Below, piece by piece: positions 54,451 to 63,488 of a stretch of 64,000 bases of DNA (position 1 is the stretch's first letter; every line of letters starts with the position of its first letter). This DNA is from MTP4 sp9310u. Its GTDB lineage: Archaea; Halobacteriota; Methanosarcinia; Methanosarcinales; Methanosarcinaceae. Where the stretch lies: assembly GCA_030627005.1 (NCBI GenBank), contig DAOUSW010000004.1, forward strand, positions 1 to 64,000, read 5' to 3'. The notes beneath the pieces were generated by a model that worked only from the letters and a program-made list of their open reading frames with translations, did not search any database and was not told the DNA's origin. Made by a program: the position numbers and the translations under genes.

Positions 54451-56121
54451 ATGACTTCCTTACTCAGCCGATTTGTTCCAAAAACCGATTTTGAATCCTA
54501 CGAGGATTTCCACGAAAACTTCAGGATAATCGTTCCTGAAAACTTCAACTTTGCCTACGATGTCGTGGATGAATACGCAAAAGACTCCCCTGAAAAACGC
54601 GCCATGGTCTGGTGTAACGACGAAGGAGAAGAAAAAATCTTCACCTTCAAAGACCTCAAGTATTACAGCGACAAGGCTGCAAATTTCTTTGCGAAACACG
54701 GAGTCGGGAAAGGCGACTACGTGATGCTCACCCTGAAAAGCCGCTATGAGTTCTGGTTCTGCATCCTTGGGCTGCACAAGCTTGGGGCCATAGCCGTGCC
54801 TGCAACCCACATGCTCAAGACCCAGGATATTGTCTACAGGATCGAAAAAGCCGGGCTCAAGATGATCGTCTGCATCTCCGAGGACGGGGTCCCGGAACAG
54901 GTGGACGAAGCCCATGCCGAATGTGGGGATATCCCACTCAGCAAAGCCGTTGTCGGCGGGAAAAGCCGGGAAGGCTGGATTGATTTCAGGAAAGAACTTA
55001 AGGAAGCTTCCCCCGACTTCGAGCGCCCCACCGATGAAGCCGCAACAAAAGAAGACATCTGCCTTGTTTACTTCTCCTCCGGGACCGCTGGCTTTCCGAA
55101 AATGGTGGAACACGACCATACATACTCCCTGGGGCACATCCTTACCGCCAGCTACTGGCAAAACGTGGAAGATGACGGACTGCACTACACGGTCGCAGAC
55201 AGCGGCTGGGGAAAATGCGTCTGGGGAAAACTCTACGGCCAGTGGATTGCAGGGTGCGCTGTTTTTGTCTATGACTACGACCGTTTCGATGCAAAGCACA
55301 TGCTGGAAAAAGCCTCAAAATACGGGGTCACCACTTTCTGCGCCCCTCCCACAATCTACCGCTTCCTTATCAAGGAAGACCTTTCCCAGTACGATTTTAG
55401 TACCATGACCTACGCCGTGGTCGCAGGCGAGCCCCTCAACCCCGAAGTGTTCAACCGCTTCCTGGAATTCACAGGGATCAAGCTCATGGAAGGCTTCGGG
55501 CAGACCGAAACGGTGGTTACTATCGCGACTTTCCCCTGGATGGAACCGAAACCCGGATCAATCGGAAAACCATCCCCTGGCTTCAAGATCGAACTGATGG
55601 ACAGGGAAGGAAACCTCTGTGATGTGGGAGAAGAAGGCGAAATCGTCATCAATACGAAAGAAGGAAAAAACGTAGGGCTCTTTGTCCACTACGGAAAAGA
55701 CCCCGAAAGGACGCAAGAGACCTGGCACGACGGCTACTACCACACCGGAGACATGGCCTGGATGGATGAGGACGGGTACCTCTGGTTTGTTGGCAGGGGT
55801 GACGACATTATAAAGACCTCCGGGTACAAGGTAGGGCCCTTTGAAGTTGAAAGTGCCCTGATTCAGCACCCGGCAGTGCTCGAATGTGCTATCACCGGGG
55901 CTCCTGACCCTGTGCGGGGACAGGTCATCAAGGCAACCATCGTGCTAACGAAAGGTCACACGGCCGGGGAAGAGCTCAAGAAAGAGCTGCAGGAACACGT
56001 AAAAAATGTCACTGCTCCCTACAAGTACCCGAGAATCGTGGAATTCGTGGAGGAACTCCCGAAGACCATCAGCGGAAAGATCCGCAGGGTAGAAATCCGT
56101 GACAAGGATCAAAAACAATAA
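54451..56121 (+). CDS. AMP-forming acyl-CoA synthetase
   Basis: The ATP/AMP motif Y-F-S-S-G-T-A-G-F-P-K (about residue 206), the E-G-F-G-Q-T-E motif and Y-H-T-G-D-M-A-W-M-D-E-D-G-Y ... G-R-G-D-D-I-I-K-T-S-G-Y-K-V-G, plus the terminal lysine in S-G-K-I-R-R-V-E, are all present. The enzyme activates an acid with ATP and CoA, probably a medium or branched-chain fatty acid (the ACSM-like group). ATG at 54451 with AGGTG is preferred over GTG 54442. Next to the Vor genes, it would feed or consume acyl-CoA for 2-oxoacid synthesis. Confidence 0.92.
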   Translation: MTSLLSRFVPKTDFESYEDFHENFRIIVPENFNFAYDVVDEYAKDSPEKRAMVWCNDEGEEKIFTFKDLKYYSDKAANFFAKHGVGKGDYVMLTLKSRYEFWFCILGLHKLGAIAVPATHMLKTQDIVYRIEKAGLKMIVCISEDGVPEQVDEAHAECGDIPLSKAVVGGKSREGWIDFRKELKEASPDFERPTDEAATKEDICLVYFSSGTAGFPKMVEHDHTYSLGHILTASYWQNVEDDGLHYTVADSGWGKCVWGKLYGQWIAGCAVFVYDYDRFDAKHMLEKASKYGVTTFCAPPTIYRFLIKEDLSQYDFSTMTYAVVAGEPLNPEVFNRFLEFTGIKLMEGFGQTETVVTIATFPWMEPKPGSIGKPSPGFKIELMDREGNLCDVGEEGEIVINTKEGKNVGLFVHYGKDPERTQETWHDGYYHTGDMAWMDEDGYLWFVGRGDDIIKTSGYKVGPFEVESALIQHPAVLECAITGAPDPVRGQVIKATIVLTKGHTAGEELKKELQEHVKNVTAPYKYPRIVEFVEELPKTISGKIRRVEIRDKDQKQ

Positions 56122-56566
56122 AAAATAACAAAGGATATAATACAGTCAGGAATACAGTCCAGTTCATAAAGAAAATTCAGTTAGGCAGATATGACCGGGC
56201 TTCCGGAAAAGGGCAACTCCCTTAAAGGAAAAAGCATAAGTACCGGGATATCTTCCTCTAAAATGTTCTGGTCTTGGAGATTTTCGGGGCTGTGTTCCCT
56301 GATTATAATCAACTTTTTCCATTTATTTAATCCCAAAAAAATGACAGGCTCTCCATTCTGTCGCGAAAATTTATGATCTCAAAAAAAGGGACAAAAACGT
56401 CCTGTATGGGCAAATGAGTCCAATCCGGGACTGAAAGTCCATGGAAGAAAACGGAAAAATGGACCTGAGAGCAGAAAGTGGACAGAAAAAAATGGACAGA
56501 GAAATGGACAGAGAAATATCGAGGAGCCCTGTCAGTATCCAGAAGTAAAACAATACGAGGTCCGCT
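56122..56566. other. Spacer between acyl-CoA synthetase and ferredoxin
   Basis: No gene is seen. Short repeats of TGGACAGA occur at about 56476-56515. A GAGGTCC site lies just before the ferredoxin ATG. The length suggests a separate promoter for the Vor genes. Confidence 0.45.
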
Positions 56567-56815
56567 ATGTCAAAAAGTGATAAAAAAGAACCGTACCCTG
56601 TTATCAACATCCTTGAATGCAAAGCCTGCGGTCGCTGTCTCCTGGCATGCCCGAAGGGCGTGCTTTCCATGAGCGAGGAGCTGAATGAACGCGGGTACCA
56701 CTACGTGGTATACAAGGGCGAGGGTTGTTCCGGATGTGCGAACTGTTTCTACACCTGCCCTGAACCCCTGGCAATCGAAATTCACATCCCTCTAAAGGAG
56801 GAGAAGGCCGAATAA
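56567..56815 (+). CDS. vorD: Two-[4Fe-4S] ferredoxin subunit of the 2-oxoacid oxidoreductase
   Basis: Two C-x2-C-x2-C-x3-C-P motifs (C-K-A-C-G-R-C-L-L-A-C-P near residue 18 and C-S-G-C-A-N-C-F-Y-T-C-P near residue 54) bind two iron-sulfur clusters. Size (82 residues) and position before the alpha subunit match the delta subunit of methanogen 2-oxoisovalerate ferredoxin oxidoreductase (Vor). It passes electrons from the TPP subunit to ferredoxin. Vor is preferred over Kor from operon context only. Confidence 0.85.
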   Translation: MSKSDKKEPYPVINILECKACGRCLLACPKGVLSMSEELNERGYHYVVYKGEGCSGCANCFYTCPEPLAIEIHIPLKEEKAE

Positions 56816-56835
56816 GGCAGGAGGAGGTATAAAAG

Positions 56836-57891
56836 ATGGCAACACAACTCATAAAAGGCAACTCCGCAGTAATCGTCGGGGCACTTTACGCCGGATGCGA
56901 CTGTTTCTTCGGATACCCCATCACTCCGGCAAGTGAAATCCTGCACGATGCGTCCAAATATTTCCCGAAAATAGGCAGGAAATTCGTCCAGGCCGAGTCC
57001 GAAGAAGCCGCAATCAACATGGTCTTCGGTGGAGCATCCGCCGGGCACAGGGTCATGACCTCTTCCTCCGGACCCGGGATCAGCCTGATGCAGGAAGGGA
57101 TGTCCTACCTGGCAGGCGCGGAACTTCCCTGCGCGGTGGTGGACATCATGAGGGCAGGCCCGGGGCTCGGGAACATCGGTCCCGAACAGGGAGACTACAA
57201 CCAGGTCGTAAAAGGAGGAGGACACGGAAACTACCAGAATATCGTGCTTGCCCCGAACTCCGTGCAGGAAATGTGCGACATGACCATGAAAGCTTTCGAG
57301 CTTGCCTTCAAATACCGGAACCCGGCAGTGGTCCTGGCTGACGGGGTGCTCGGGCAGATGATCGAGTCCCTGGAATTCCCGACAGAAGCCATTGTTCCCG
57401 AAATCGACACCTCTTGGGCAGTCAACGGCACGGCGGAAACAAGGCCTAACCTGGTCACTTCGATTTTCCTGGACTTCAACGAGCTTGGGCAGTTTAACGA
57501 AAAGCTGCAGGCAAAATACGAACTGATCAAGCAAAACGAGGTCGACTACGAGGAATACCTGACCGACGATGCCAGAGTCGTCCTGGTCTCATACGGGATC
57601 AGCAGCAGGATCTGCAGGTCTGCCGTGGACCTTGCCAGAAAGGAAGGTATCAAGGTAGGGCTCTTCAGGCCAAAGACCCTTTTCCCCTTCCCAGGGGCGC
57701 AGTTAAAAGTCCTGGCTGACAAAGGTTGCTCTTTCATCTCAGTGGAGATGAGCAACGGACAGATGGTGGACGACGTCAGGCTTGCTATCGGCTGCTCACA
57801 GCCCGTGGAACTTGTAAACCGCATGGGAGGAAACCTGATCACCCTTGACCAGGTAATGGACAAAATCAGAAAACTTGCAGGGGAGGCTTGA
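56836..57891 (+). CDS. vorB: 2-oxoacid:ferredoxin oxidoreductase, alpha subunit
   Basis: The N-terminal domain with G-N-S-A-V-I-V-G-A, G-Y-P-I-T-P-A-S-E, then Q-A-E-S-E-E-A-A-I-N-M and T-S-S-S-G-P-G-I is the pyrimidine-binding domain of Vor/Kor/Por alpha subunits. The C-terminal transketolase-like domain starts near residue 240. A GGAGG site precedes the ATG. It begins 20 bases after vorD and its stop overlaps the start region of the next gene, so the three are one operon. The enzyme converts branched-chain 2-oxoacids plus CoA to acyl-CoA and CO2, or the reverse for amino acid synthesis. Confidence 0.92.
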   Translation: MATQLIKGNSAVIVGALYAGCDCFFGYPITPASEILHDASKYFPKIGRKFVQAESEEAAINMVFGGASAGHRVMTSSSGPGISLMQEGMSYLAGAELPCAVVDIMRAGPGLGNIGPEQGDYNQVVKGGGHGNYQNIVLAPNSVQEMCDMTMKAFELAFKYRNPAVVLADGVLGQMIESLEFPTEAIVPEIDTSWAVNGTAETRPNLVTSIFLDFNELGQFNEKLQAKYELIKQNEVDYEEYLTDDARVVLVSYGISSRICRSAVDLARKEGIKVGLFRPKTLFPFPGAQLKVLADKGCSFISVEMSNGQMVDDVRLAIGCSQPVELVNRMGGNLITLDQVMDKIRKLAGEA

Positions 57892-57893
57892 AA

Positions 57894-59333
57894 ATGGCAG
57901 CAAAAATCATAGGCGATGAAAAGGTAATCAAAAGGCCTGACGCCCTGTATGCGGAATTCCCCAGGAAGGGGGGAGCCGCTCCCACAGCCACCCACTACTG
58001 CCCCGGCTGCGGGCACGGGGTCTTGCATAAGCTCATTGCCGAGGCCATTGACGACCTCGGGGTCCAGGACAGGACCGTCATGATCAGTCCTGTGGGCTGT
58101 GCGGTCTTTGCTTACTATTATTTTGATGCAGGCAATATCCAGGTCGCTCACGGCCGCGCTCCTGCAGTCGGGACCGGGGTTTCCAGGGCCGAGGATAACG
58201 CTGTGGTCATTTCCTACCAGGGTGACGGGGACCTTGCCTCAATCGGCCTGAACGAGACCCTCCAGGCGGCAAACCGGGGCGAAAAACTTGCTGTCTTCTT
58301 CGTAAACAACACCGTCTACGGCATGACCGGCGGACAGATGGCTCCCACGACCCTGATCGGTGAAAAAACCACCACCTGCCCCGAAGGCCGCGACCCCCGC
58401 TTTGCAGGCTATCCGCTCCACATGTGCGAGCTCCTGGACAACCTCAAAGCCCCCGTATTCATCGAAAGGGTGTCGGTTTCGGACATTTCCCACATAAGGA
58501 AAGCCCGCAAGGCCATCCGGAAAGCTCTCGAAGTCCAGCGCGACGGCAAAGGTTACGCCTTTGTGGAAGTGCTTGCCGCCTGCCCGACCAACCTGAAGAT
58601 GGACGCCGAACAGGCTATCGAGTTCATCAACGAGGAGATGGAAAAGGAATTCCCGCTCAAGAACTTCAGGGACAACTCCGAAGAAGCCGAACCCCTCGAC
58701 CGCGGGACCAGCGACTTCACAAAGGAAACTCTGGACAAGCTCTACGGCATTGAAGCTGAAGCCGAGGAAATACCCCCCAGGACAGATTTTACCCCTGTCC
58801 AGACCAAGATTGCAGGTTTCGGAGGCCAGGGCGTCCTGAGCATGGGCCTGATCCTTGCCCAGGCAGGAGTAAAGGCAGACCTCAACGCCTCCTGGTTCCC
58901 CTCTTACGGTCCGGAACAGCGCGGCGGCACCTCAAACTGCTCGGTTGTGATTTCCGGTCAGCCCATCGGCTCTCCAACAGTCTACACCCCGGACATCCTG
59001 ATAGCCATGAACCGCCCCTCCCTTGAAAAGTTCGAAGGGGCCGTAAGGGCAGGCGGGACCATCCTCTACGACGCCACCATCGGGGAGGTCGAAATCCCCG
59101 CAGGTATCAAAGCCGTCGCAGTCCCTTCAACCGAAAAAGCCAAAGAAGCCGGGGACGAAAGGGCAGCAAACTCCTTCATGCTCGGAGTCCTCCTGGGCCT
59201 CGGTGTAACCGGTCTCGAAGATGAAGCCTTCAAGGAAGCAATTGCCGAAAACTTCCCGGGAAAGCCCAAAGTCATTGCTTTCAACCAGCAGGTCCTGGAA
59301 GCCGGGGCAAAGTGGGCAAAGGAAAACGCTTGA
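57894..59333 (+). CDS. vorA: 2-oxoacid:ferredoxin oxidoreductase, fused TPP (beta) and gamma subunits
   Basis: ATG 57894 follows GGGGAGG; an overlapping TTG at 57888 is unlikely. The first 270 residues are the thiamine diphosphate subunit: C-P-G-C-G-H-G near residue 36, G-D-G-D-L-A-S-I-G near 109 and N-N-T-V-Y-G-M-T-G. An acidic linker (about 250-300) joins it to the gamma domain starting with I-A-G-F-G-G-Q-G-V-L (about 302) and S-Y-G-P-E-Q-R-G-G-T-S. In many organisms these are separate genes; the fusion is known in Methanosarcina-type Vor. Together with VorB and VorD it makes the complete enzyme. Confidence 0.93.
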   Translation: MAAKIIGDEKVIKRPDALYAEFPRKGGAAPTATHYCPGCGHGVLHKLIAEAIDDLGVQDRTVMISPVGCAVFAYYYFDAGNIQVAHGRAPAVGTGVSRAEDNAVVISYQGDGDLASIGLNETLQAANRGEKLAVFFVNNTVYGMTGGQMAPTTLIGEKTTTCPEGRDPRFAGYPLHMCELLDNLKAPVFIERVSVSDISHIRKARKAIRKALEVQRDGKGYAFVEVLAACPTNLKMDAEQAIEFINEEMEKEFPLKNFRDNSEEAEPLDRGTSDFTKETLDKLYGIEAEAEEIPPRTDFTPVQTKIAGFGGQGVLSMGLILAQAGVKADLNASWFPSYGPEQRGGTSNCSVVISGQPIGSPTVYTPDILIAMNRPSLEKFEGAVRAGGTILYDATIGEVEIPAGIKAVAVPSTEKAKEAGDERAANSFMLGVLLGLGVTGLEDEAFKEAIAENFPGKPKVIAFNQQVLEAGAKWAKENA

Positions 59334-59360
59334 GGAAAATATAACTTAGTTTAAATTTTA

Positions 59361-59410
59361 AACAGGTTAGGAGAATACAAATTCCCCCACCTGTTAGAAT
59401 TCTTTTTTGT
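59361..59410 (+). terminator. Hairpin and T-run after vorA
   Basis: AACAGGT (59361-59367) pairs with ACCTGTT (59389-59395), with a further partly paired inner stem, and a T-rich stretch follows at 59400-59407. It lies 28 bases after the vorA stop, fitting a terminator. Confidence 0.6.
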
Positions 59411-59541
59411 ACCCTGTACCCAGCATACATATTCAATCTTTTTCTGATATAATTCCAATTTTTTAAAAATGAAATTTACAAATTTTCCCGGTAACGCCGT
59501 GAAGGAAAAAATTAAAATAGATGTGAGAAGTCGTAAAACAT

Positions 59542-59596
59542 AAAGGACGGCAAAACTCAAACATCACCTCTCAAATCTTGAGTTTTGTCGTTCTTT
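59542..59596. repeat. 19-bp inverted repeat (long hairpin)
   Basis: AAAGGACGGCAAAACTCAA at 59542 pairs with the inverted copy at 59578-59596 at 17 of 19 positions, around a 17-base loop. It may be a second terminator or a remnant of a mobile element. Confidence 0.6.
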
Positions 59597-59787
59597 ATCC
59601 ATTTTGGCTCCATGCTCTTTTACTGAGGGATTCTTTACGCAAATGACTGTTTTTTTGAGCTAATCGGTGCGTGCGGTGGTTGGTTTGACTCAAAAAATGG
59701 CAGCTTCGTTTTTGAGATATTTTGAAGGCTACCCGGGGGTGGGTTTGTAGAATAGATTTCAATTTGAGACCGGGCAACCGGACTTAG

Positions 59788-59958
59788 ATGTCTTTCGTCG
59801 TTATTTTTCCGAGCGGCAGCGAGGCTGAAGCAGGGAAAGTAAGGGAACAGAAACCCAAAATAATCGCCCGAACTCCCGAAGATGTCGGAAAAATCCTGAC
59901 AAACAAGCGTATCCGCCTGCTTCAGGTAATTAGGAAAAACACCGGAATCTTATTTTGA
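59788..59958 (+). pseudogene. Truncated transcriptional regulator remnant
   Basis: A 56-codon frame encodes I-A-R-T-P-E-D-V-G-K-I-L-T-N-K-R-I-R-L-L-Q-V-I-R, the start of the winged-helix domain of HVO_A0114-like archaeal regulators, which usually continue with the recognition helix. Here the frame ends after a few more residues. It appears to be a 3'-truncated remnant in an otherwise noncoding stretch. Confidence 0.55.
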
Positions 59959-60210
59959 ATATTTGAAATTATGTCTGGCTTCGCTATGAGGTTATAAAAG
60001 ACAATAACGGAACATATTGATATTTTGTCATTTTTCTTTTCTGATCAGCTACTTTTTTTCTGACCTATTTTTCTGCTACCCTCAAAAACGGATATTATTA
60101 TATTGAATGATATAAAAATAAATCACGTTTATTCGAAGAATTAAAGGATTTTTAATCGCTTTTTGGAATTTAAGGAATGAAAACCATATATTTCAAAAGA
60201 GGTCGGAGAT
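59959..60210 (+). promoter_or_regulatory. Promoter region of the helical protein gene
   Basis: A TATA-like TGATATAAAAATAAATC near 60108-60124 precedes the gene at 60211. The GAGGTCGGAG just before the ATG is a good ribosome binding site. Confidence 0.4.
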
Positions 60211-60810
60211 ATGGGGGAGAAAGAAAATTCAAACGCGGAAACCAGGGTACAGGAGAACATCGATGAACTGTGCCAGGACAATTATGATCTAATAAAAGAT
60301 GAAATTGTCTCTGCCATAGTGAAGGGAGTTGAAGAAGGAGTCGAAGAGGGAGTTAGAAGCGGGATACTGAACGGGCTAAATGAATGTTTTGAGATTGGAT
60401 TCCTGAACATCAGGGGCAGCCGTGTAAAAAGTATAGAAGAAATAGTGGAAGAAGTGACCTCTGAAACTACCAAAAATAGGGTAAAGGACCGTGTAAAAAA
60501 GGAGACGTGCCCCATCCTGGAACGCAGGGGAGACCTGCTCTGCGACATGATACTGGATGAAATAAAAGAGGAAAGGGAAGGGGTTCCCGAAGCAGAACTG
60601 GACTTAATACGGGCCCTGAATATTGAGAAAATTTGTAAGGACAAAGCAAACGAAATCAAGCAGGATATCAGGCAAAAACTGCCACAGAACCTCTTTTCGC
60701 TTGCTTTATTCGACGGAATGCTGGAGGCAATATCTGAATGTATGAATGAAAACGTTGAAAGCTGCAGCGAAAAAATCCAGGAAACTGCCCGGCAAAACAG
60801 GTCTGTTTAA
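60211..60810 (+). CDS. Hypothetical helical protein, 199 aa
   Basis: The protein is acidic, almost entirely helical by composition, with an internal V-E-E-G-V-E-E-G-V-R repeat at about residues 43-53 and no membrane segment. I do not recognise a family. It ends 34 bases before the BACON-repeat protein in the same direction, so the two are probably one operon. The cytoplasmic N-terminus of that protein has similar helical composition, and the two could interact. Confidence 0.6.
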   Translation: MGEKENSNAETRVQENIDELCQDNYDLIKDEIVSAIVKGVEEGVEEGVRSGILNGLNECFEIGFLNIRGSRVKSIEEIVEEVTSETTKNRVKDRVKKETCPILERRGDLLCDMILDEIKEEREGVPEAELDLIRALNIEKICKDKANEIKQDIRQKLPQNLFSLALFDGMLEAISECMNENVESCSEKIQETARQNRSV

Positions 60811-60844
60811 ACAGGAGATCCGTCTGAGTTAGTGAGGGGAGATT

Positions 60845-63179
60845 ATGGGGGACAATCAGGACCATAAGGAAATCAAAGAACCGTTCGAAGGCCTGGCAAA
60901 AGAAATAACGCAAAAGTATACTCAGGAGCTTACCAGAGAAGCATTTAAAAGAGCCCTAAAAAACAAAAGCAAGGATTTGAGTGAAAAAGAAATCAAAAAG
61001 TTAGAAATCCAGCTTAAGAAGTTAACTGACGCAGAAAAGCTCACCCGGTTCGAAAAAGCCTCAGAAGAAATTTCCAGAGAGATTCTTGAAGGCAAGCTAA
61101 CGAGCGAGCAAGCAATTGAGGAAATAAGCACGGTCCTGGAAAGTTCCCTTGAAACTGAAGTATCCTTTTTGGCCAGAGCAACACCCTCTTTAAAAAACAT
61201 ACCCCTTCCGGTTAAAATAGCACTATATATACTGGTCCCTTTTCTAGCTGTCACGGCTCTTTTAATCATGCCCTCACTTTCGATATCCGAAGGTGACATG
61301 AGCTTCAACCTTTCTGAAGGGGAATCCGATTTCACCCAATTCCAGGTATCCAATGCAGGCGGTGGAATTTTGTTATGGACGGCAAGCTCAGACCAGCCAT
61401 GGATAGCCCTGAGCCCGGAAAGAGGGGGAAATGATGACACTGTTGTCGTTATTGTTGATGCAGGGGGTATGGAAGAGGGAACGTACGAAGGAAGCGTCAC
61501 CGTAAAATCCCCTGCAGGAACGGAAGAATGCCCGGTCTACCTATCGGTGGAACCTTCATATAAAAATCAGAATTCCATTCTGGAGCTGTCCCCGGATCCG
61601 CTATCCTTTAATTTCGATTTGATGGAAGGAGAATCAGGATATGAGGAATTCGAAATATCAAACGGCGGAGAGGGAATCCTTGAGTGGGAAGTGAGTGCCG
61701 ACGAAACATGGATAACCCTGAGCCCCGAGAGCGGCACAAATTCGGAAACTGTGACCGTCACAATCGATACCGAGGACCTGAGCTCTGGGGAAGAATACGA
61801 AGGAACAATCACAGTAGAATCGAATGGAGGGGATGAAGAAGGCAGAATATATCTGAATGTGTCGCCAGAAGAAGAACAAACAGAGGAAGAACAACAACCT
61901 GAGGAAGAAAAACCCGAGGGAGAGGAAGAAGGCACAATAGATCTGAATGTGACGCCAGAAGAAGAACTGCCAGAAGAACAAACCGAAGAGGAACCGACAC
62001 TGGCTGTTGATCCGGACCCGCTATCCCTTTATTTCGAGTTGCTTGAAGGGGAATCGGGCTCAGATGAATTCTACATATCAAATGAAGGAGGAGGTGACCT
62101 GGAGTGGGAGGTGCGTGCCGATGAACCATGGATAACCCTGAACCAGGAGAGTGGGACAAATTCGGAAACTGTGTCTGTCATAGTTGATACGTATGGCCTG
62201 AGTCCAGGGGAAGGATACGAAGGAAACATTACAATAGAATCGAATGGATGGACAGAAGAAGGCATAGTGTATCTGAATGTGCTGCTAGGGGAAGAACCGA
62301 TTTTGGCTGTTGATCCGGACCCACTATACTTTAGTTTCGAGTTGATTGAAGGGGAATCGGACTCTGGGGAGTTCTACATCTCGAATGAAGGAGGAGGCGA
62401 CCTTGATTGGGAAGTGAGTACTGACGAACCATGGATAACCCTGAGCCCGGAGAGCGGCACAAATTCGGAAACTGTGACTGTCACAGTTGATACAGAAGAC
62501 CTGAGCCCTGGGGAAGAATACGAAGGAACAATCACAGTAGAATCGAATGGAGGGGATGAAGAAGGCATAATATATATTGTGCTGTCATGGGAAGAACCGA
62601 GTTGATCCAGACCCATACTTAAACTTCAGTTTGGCAACGGGAGAACCGGGCTATGAGAAATTCTACATCTCGAATGAAGGAGGAGGCGACCTCGAGTGGG
62701 AAGTGAGTAGACCATGGATACCCCTGAACCAGGAGAGTGGGACAAATTCGAGCATTGTAACCGTAACAGTGGATACGTATGGCCTGAGTCCAGGGGAAGG
62801 ATACGAAGGAAACATTACAATAGAATCGAATGGAGGGACAGAAGAAGGCATAGTATATCTGAATGTGCTAGGGGAAGAACCGATTTTGGCTGTTGATCCG
62901 GACCCACTTGATCTTGACTATTATGTGCTTACAAACCTTTCATATTCAAGGGAATTCGAAATATTAAACGAAGGGCAGGGAACTCTTGAGTGGGGGGTTA
63001 GCTCTGATGAATCATGGATAACTATTAGTCCAGAAGAGGGAACAAATGAAGAGACTGTAACAGTTACAGTTGATACTGAGGGAATGGAAACAGGAGTGCA
63101 TAGAGGGACCATTAAAATAGTCTCAAACGGGGGAAACAAAGAAGGAGAAGTAAATCTAACAGTTTACGAACCTCAGTGA
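60845..63179 (+). pseudogene. Surface protein with six BACON-like repeats, frameshifted near 62600
   Basis: The first 120 residues are charged and helical. A hydrophobic segment (about 118-145) should span the membrane, leaving the rest outside. Then come six repeats of 90-100 residues, each with F-x-I-S-N-E-G-G-G-x-L-x-W-E-V, D-E-P-W-I-T-L and S-G-T-N-S-E-T-V-T-V-x-V-D-T, which fit the BACON beta-sandwich found in surface and phage proteins. An E-E-Q-P-rich linker separates repeats 2 and 3. Frame 1 ends at 62605 just after repeat 4; repeats 5 and 6 continue in another frame (62577-63179). A one- or two-base indel near 62595-62605 explains the break. The first frame alone would still give a 586-residue surface protein. 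Confidence 0.85.
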
Positions 63180-63488
63180 TACAAAAGGAGAGTACTGTAC
63201 CCTTCTGGCCCTGCTTAAAGGACTTCTAAGGAGGGTACCGGTCTTTGGCCCGGGCAAAAACTGCTGCAAATGTTTTATCTCTGCGCCCTCTGGTTAACCA
63301 TAAAGAGAAAAGATAATGGAATTGCAGGTCTATCCAAATAAATACAGTTTCAGAATACCTGTGCGATCTATTTTTAAACATTAAAAACAAAAGGCCGTCT
63401 TAACATTCTAGCCTGTACTATAATTGCAAAATATGCCCGGCACTCACGCCCGGCTCTTAAATTATAAGAAATTCCTTTCTTCCATACA
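63180..63488. other. Intergenic region before fumarase
   Basis: No gene is seen. AT-rich stretches near 63330-63400 may hold the fumarase promoter. Confidence 0.4.

Noticed and set aside
54460..55299. 279-codon open frame on the minus strand
   Set aside because: Antisense to the acyl-CoA synthetase catalytic domain.
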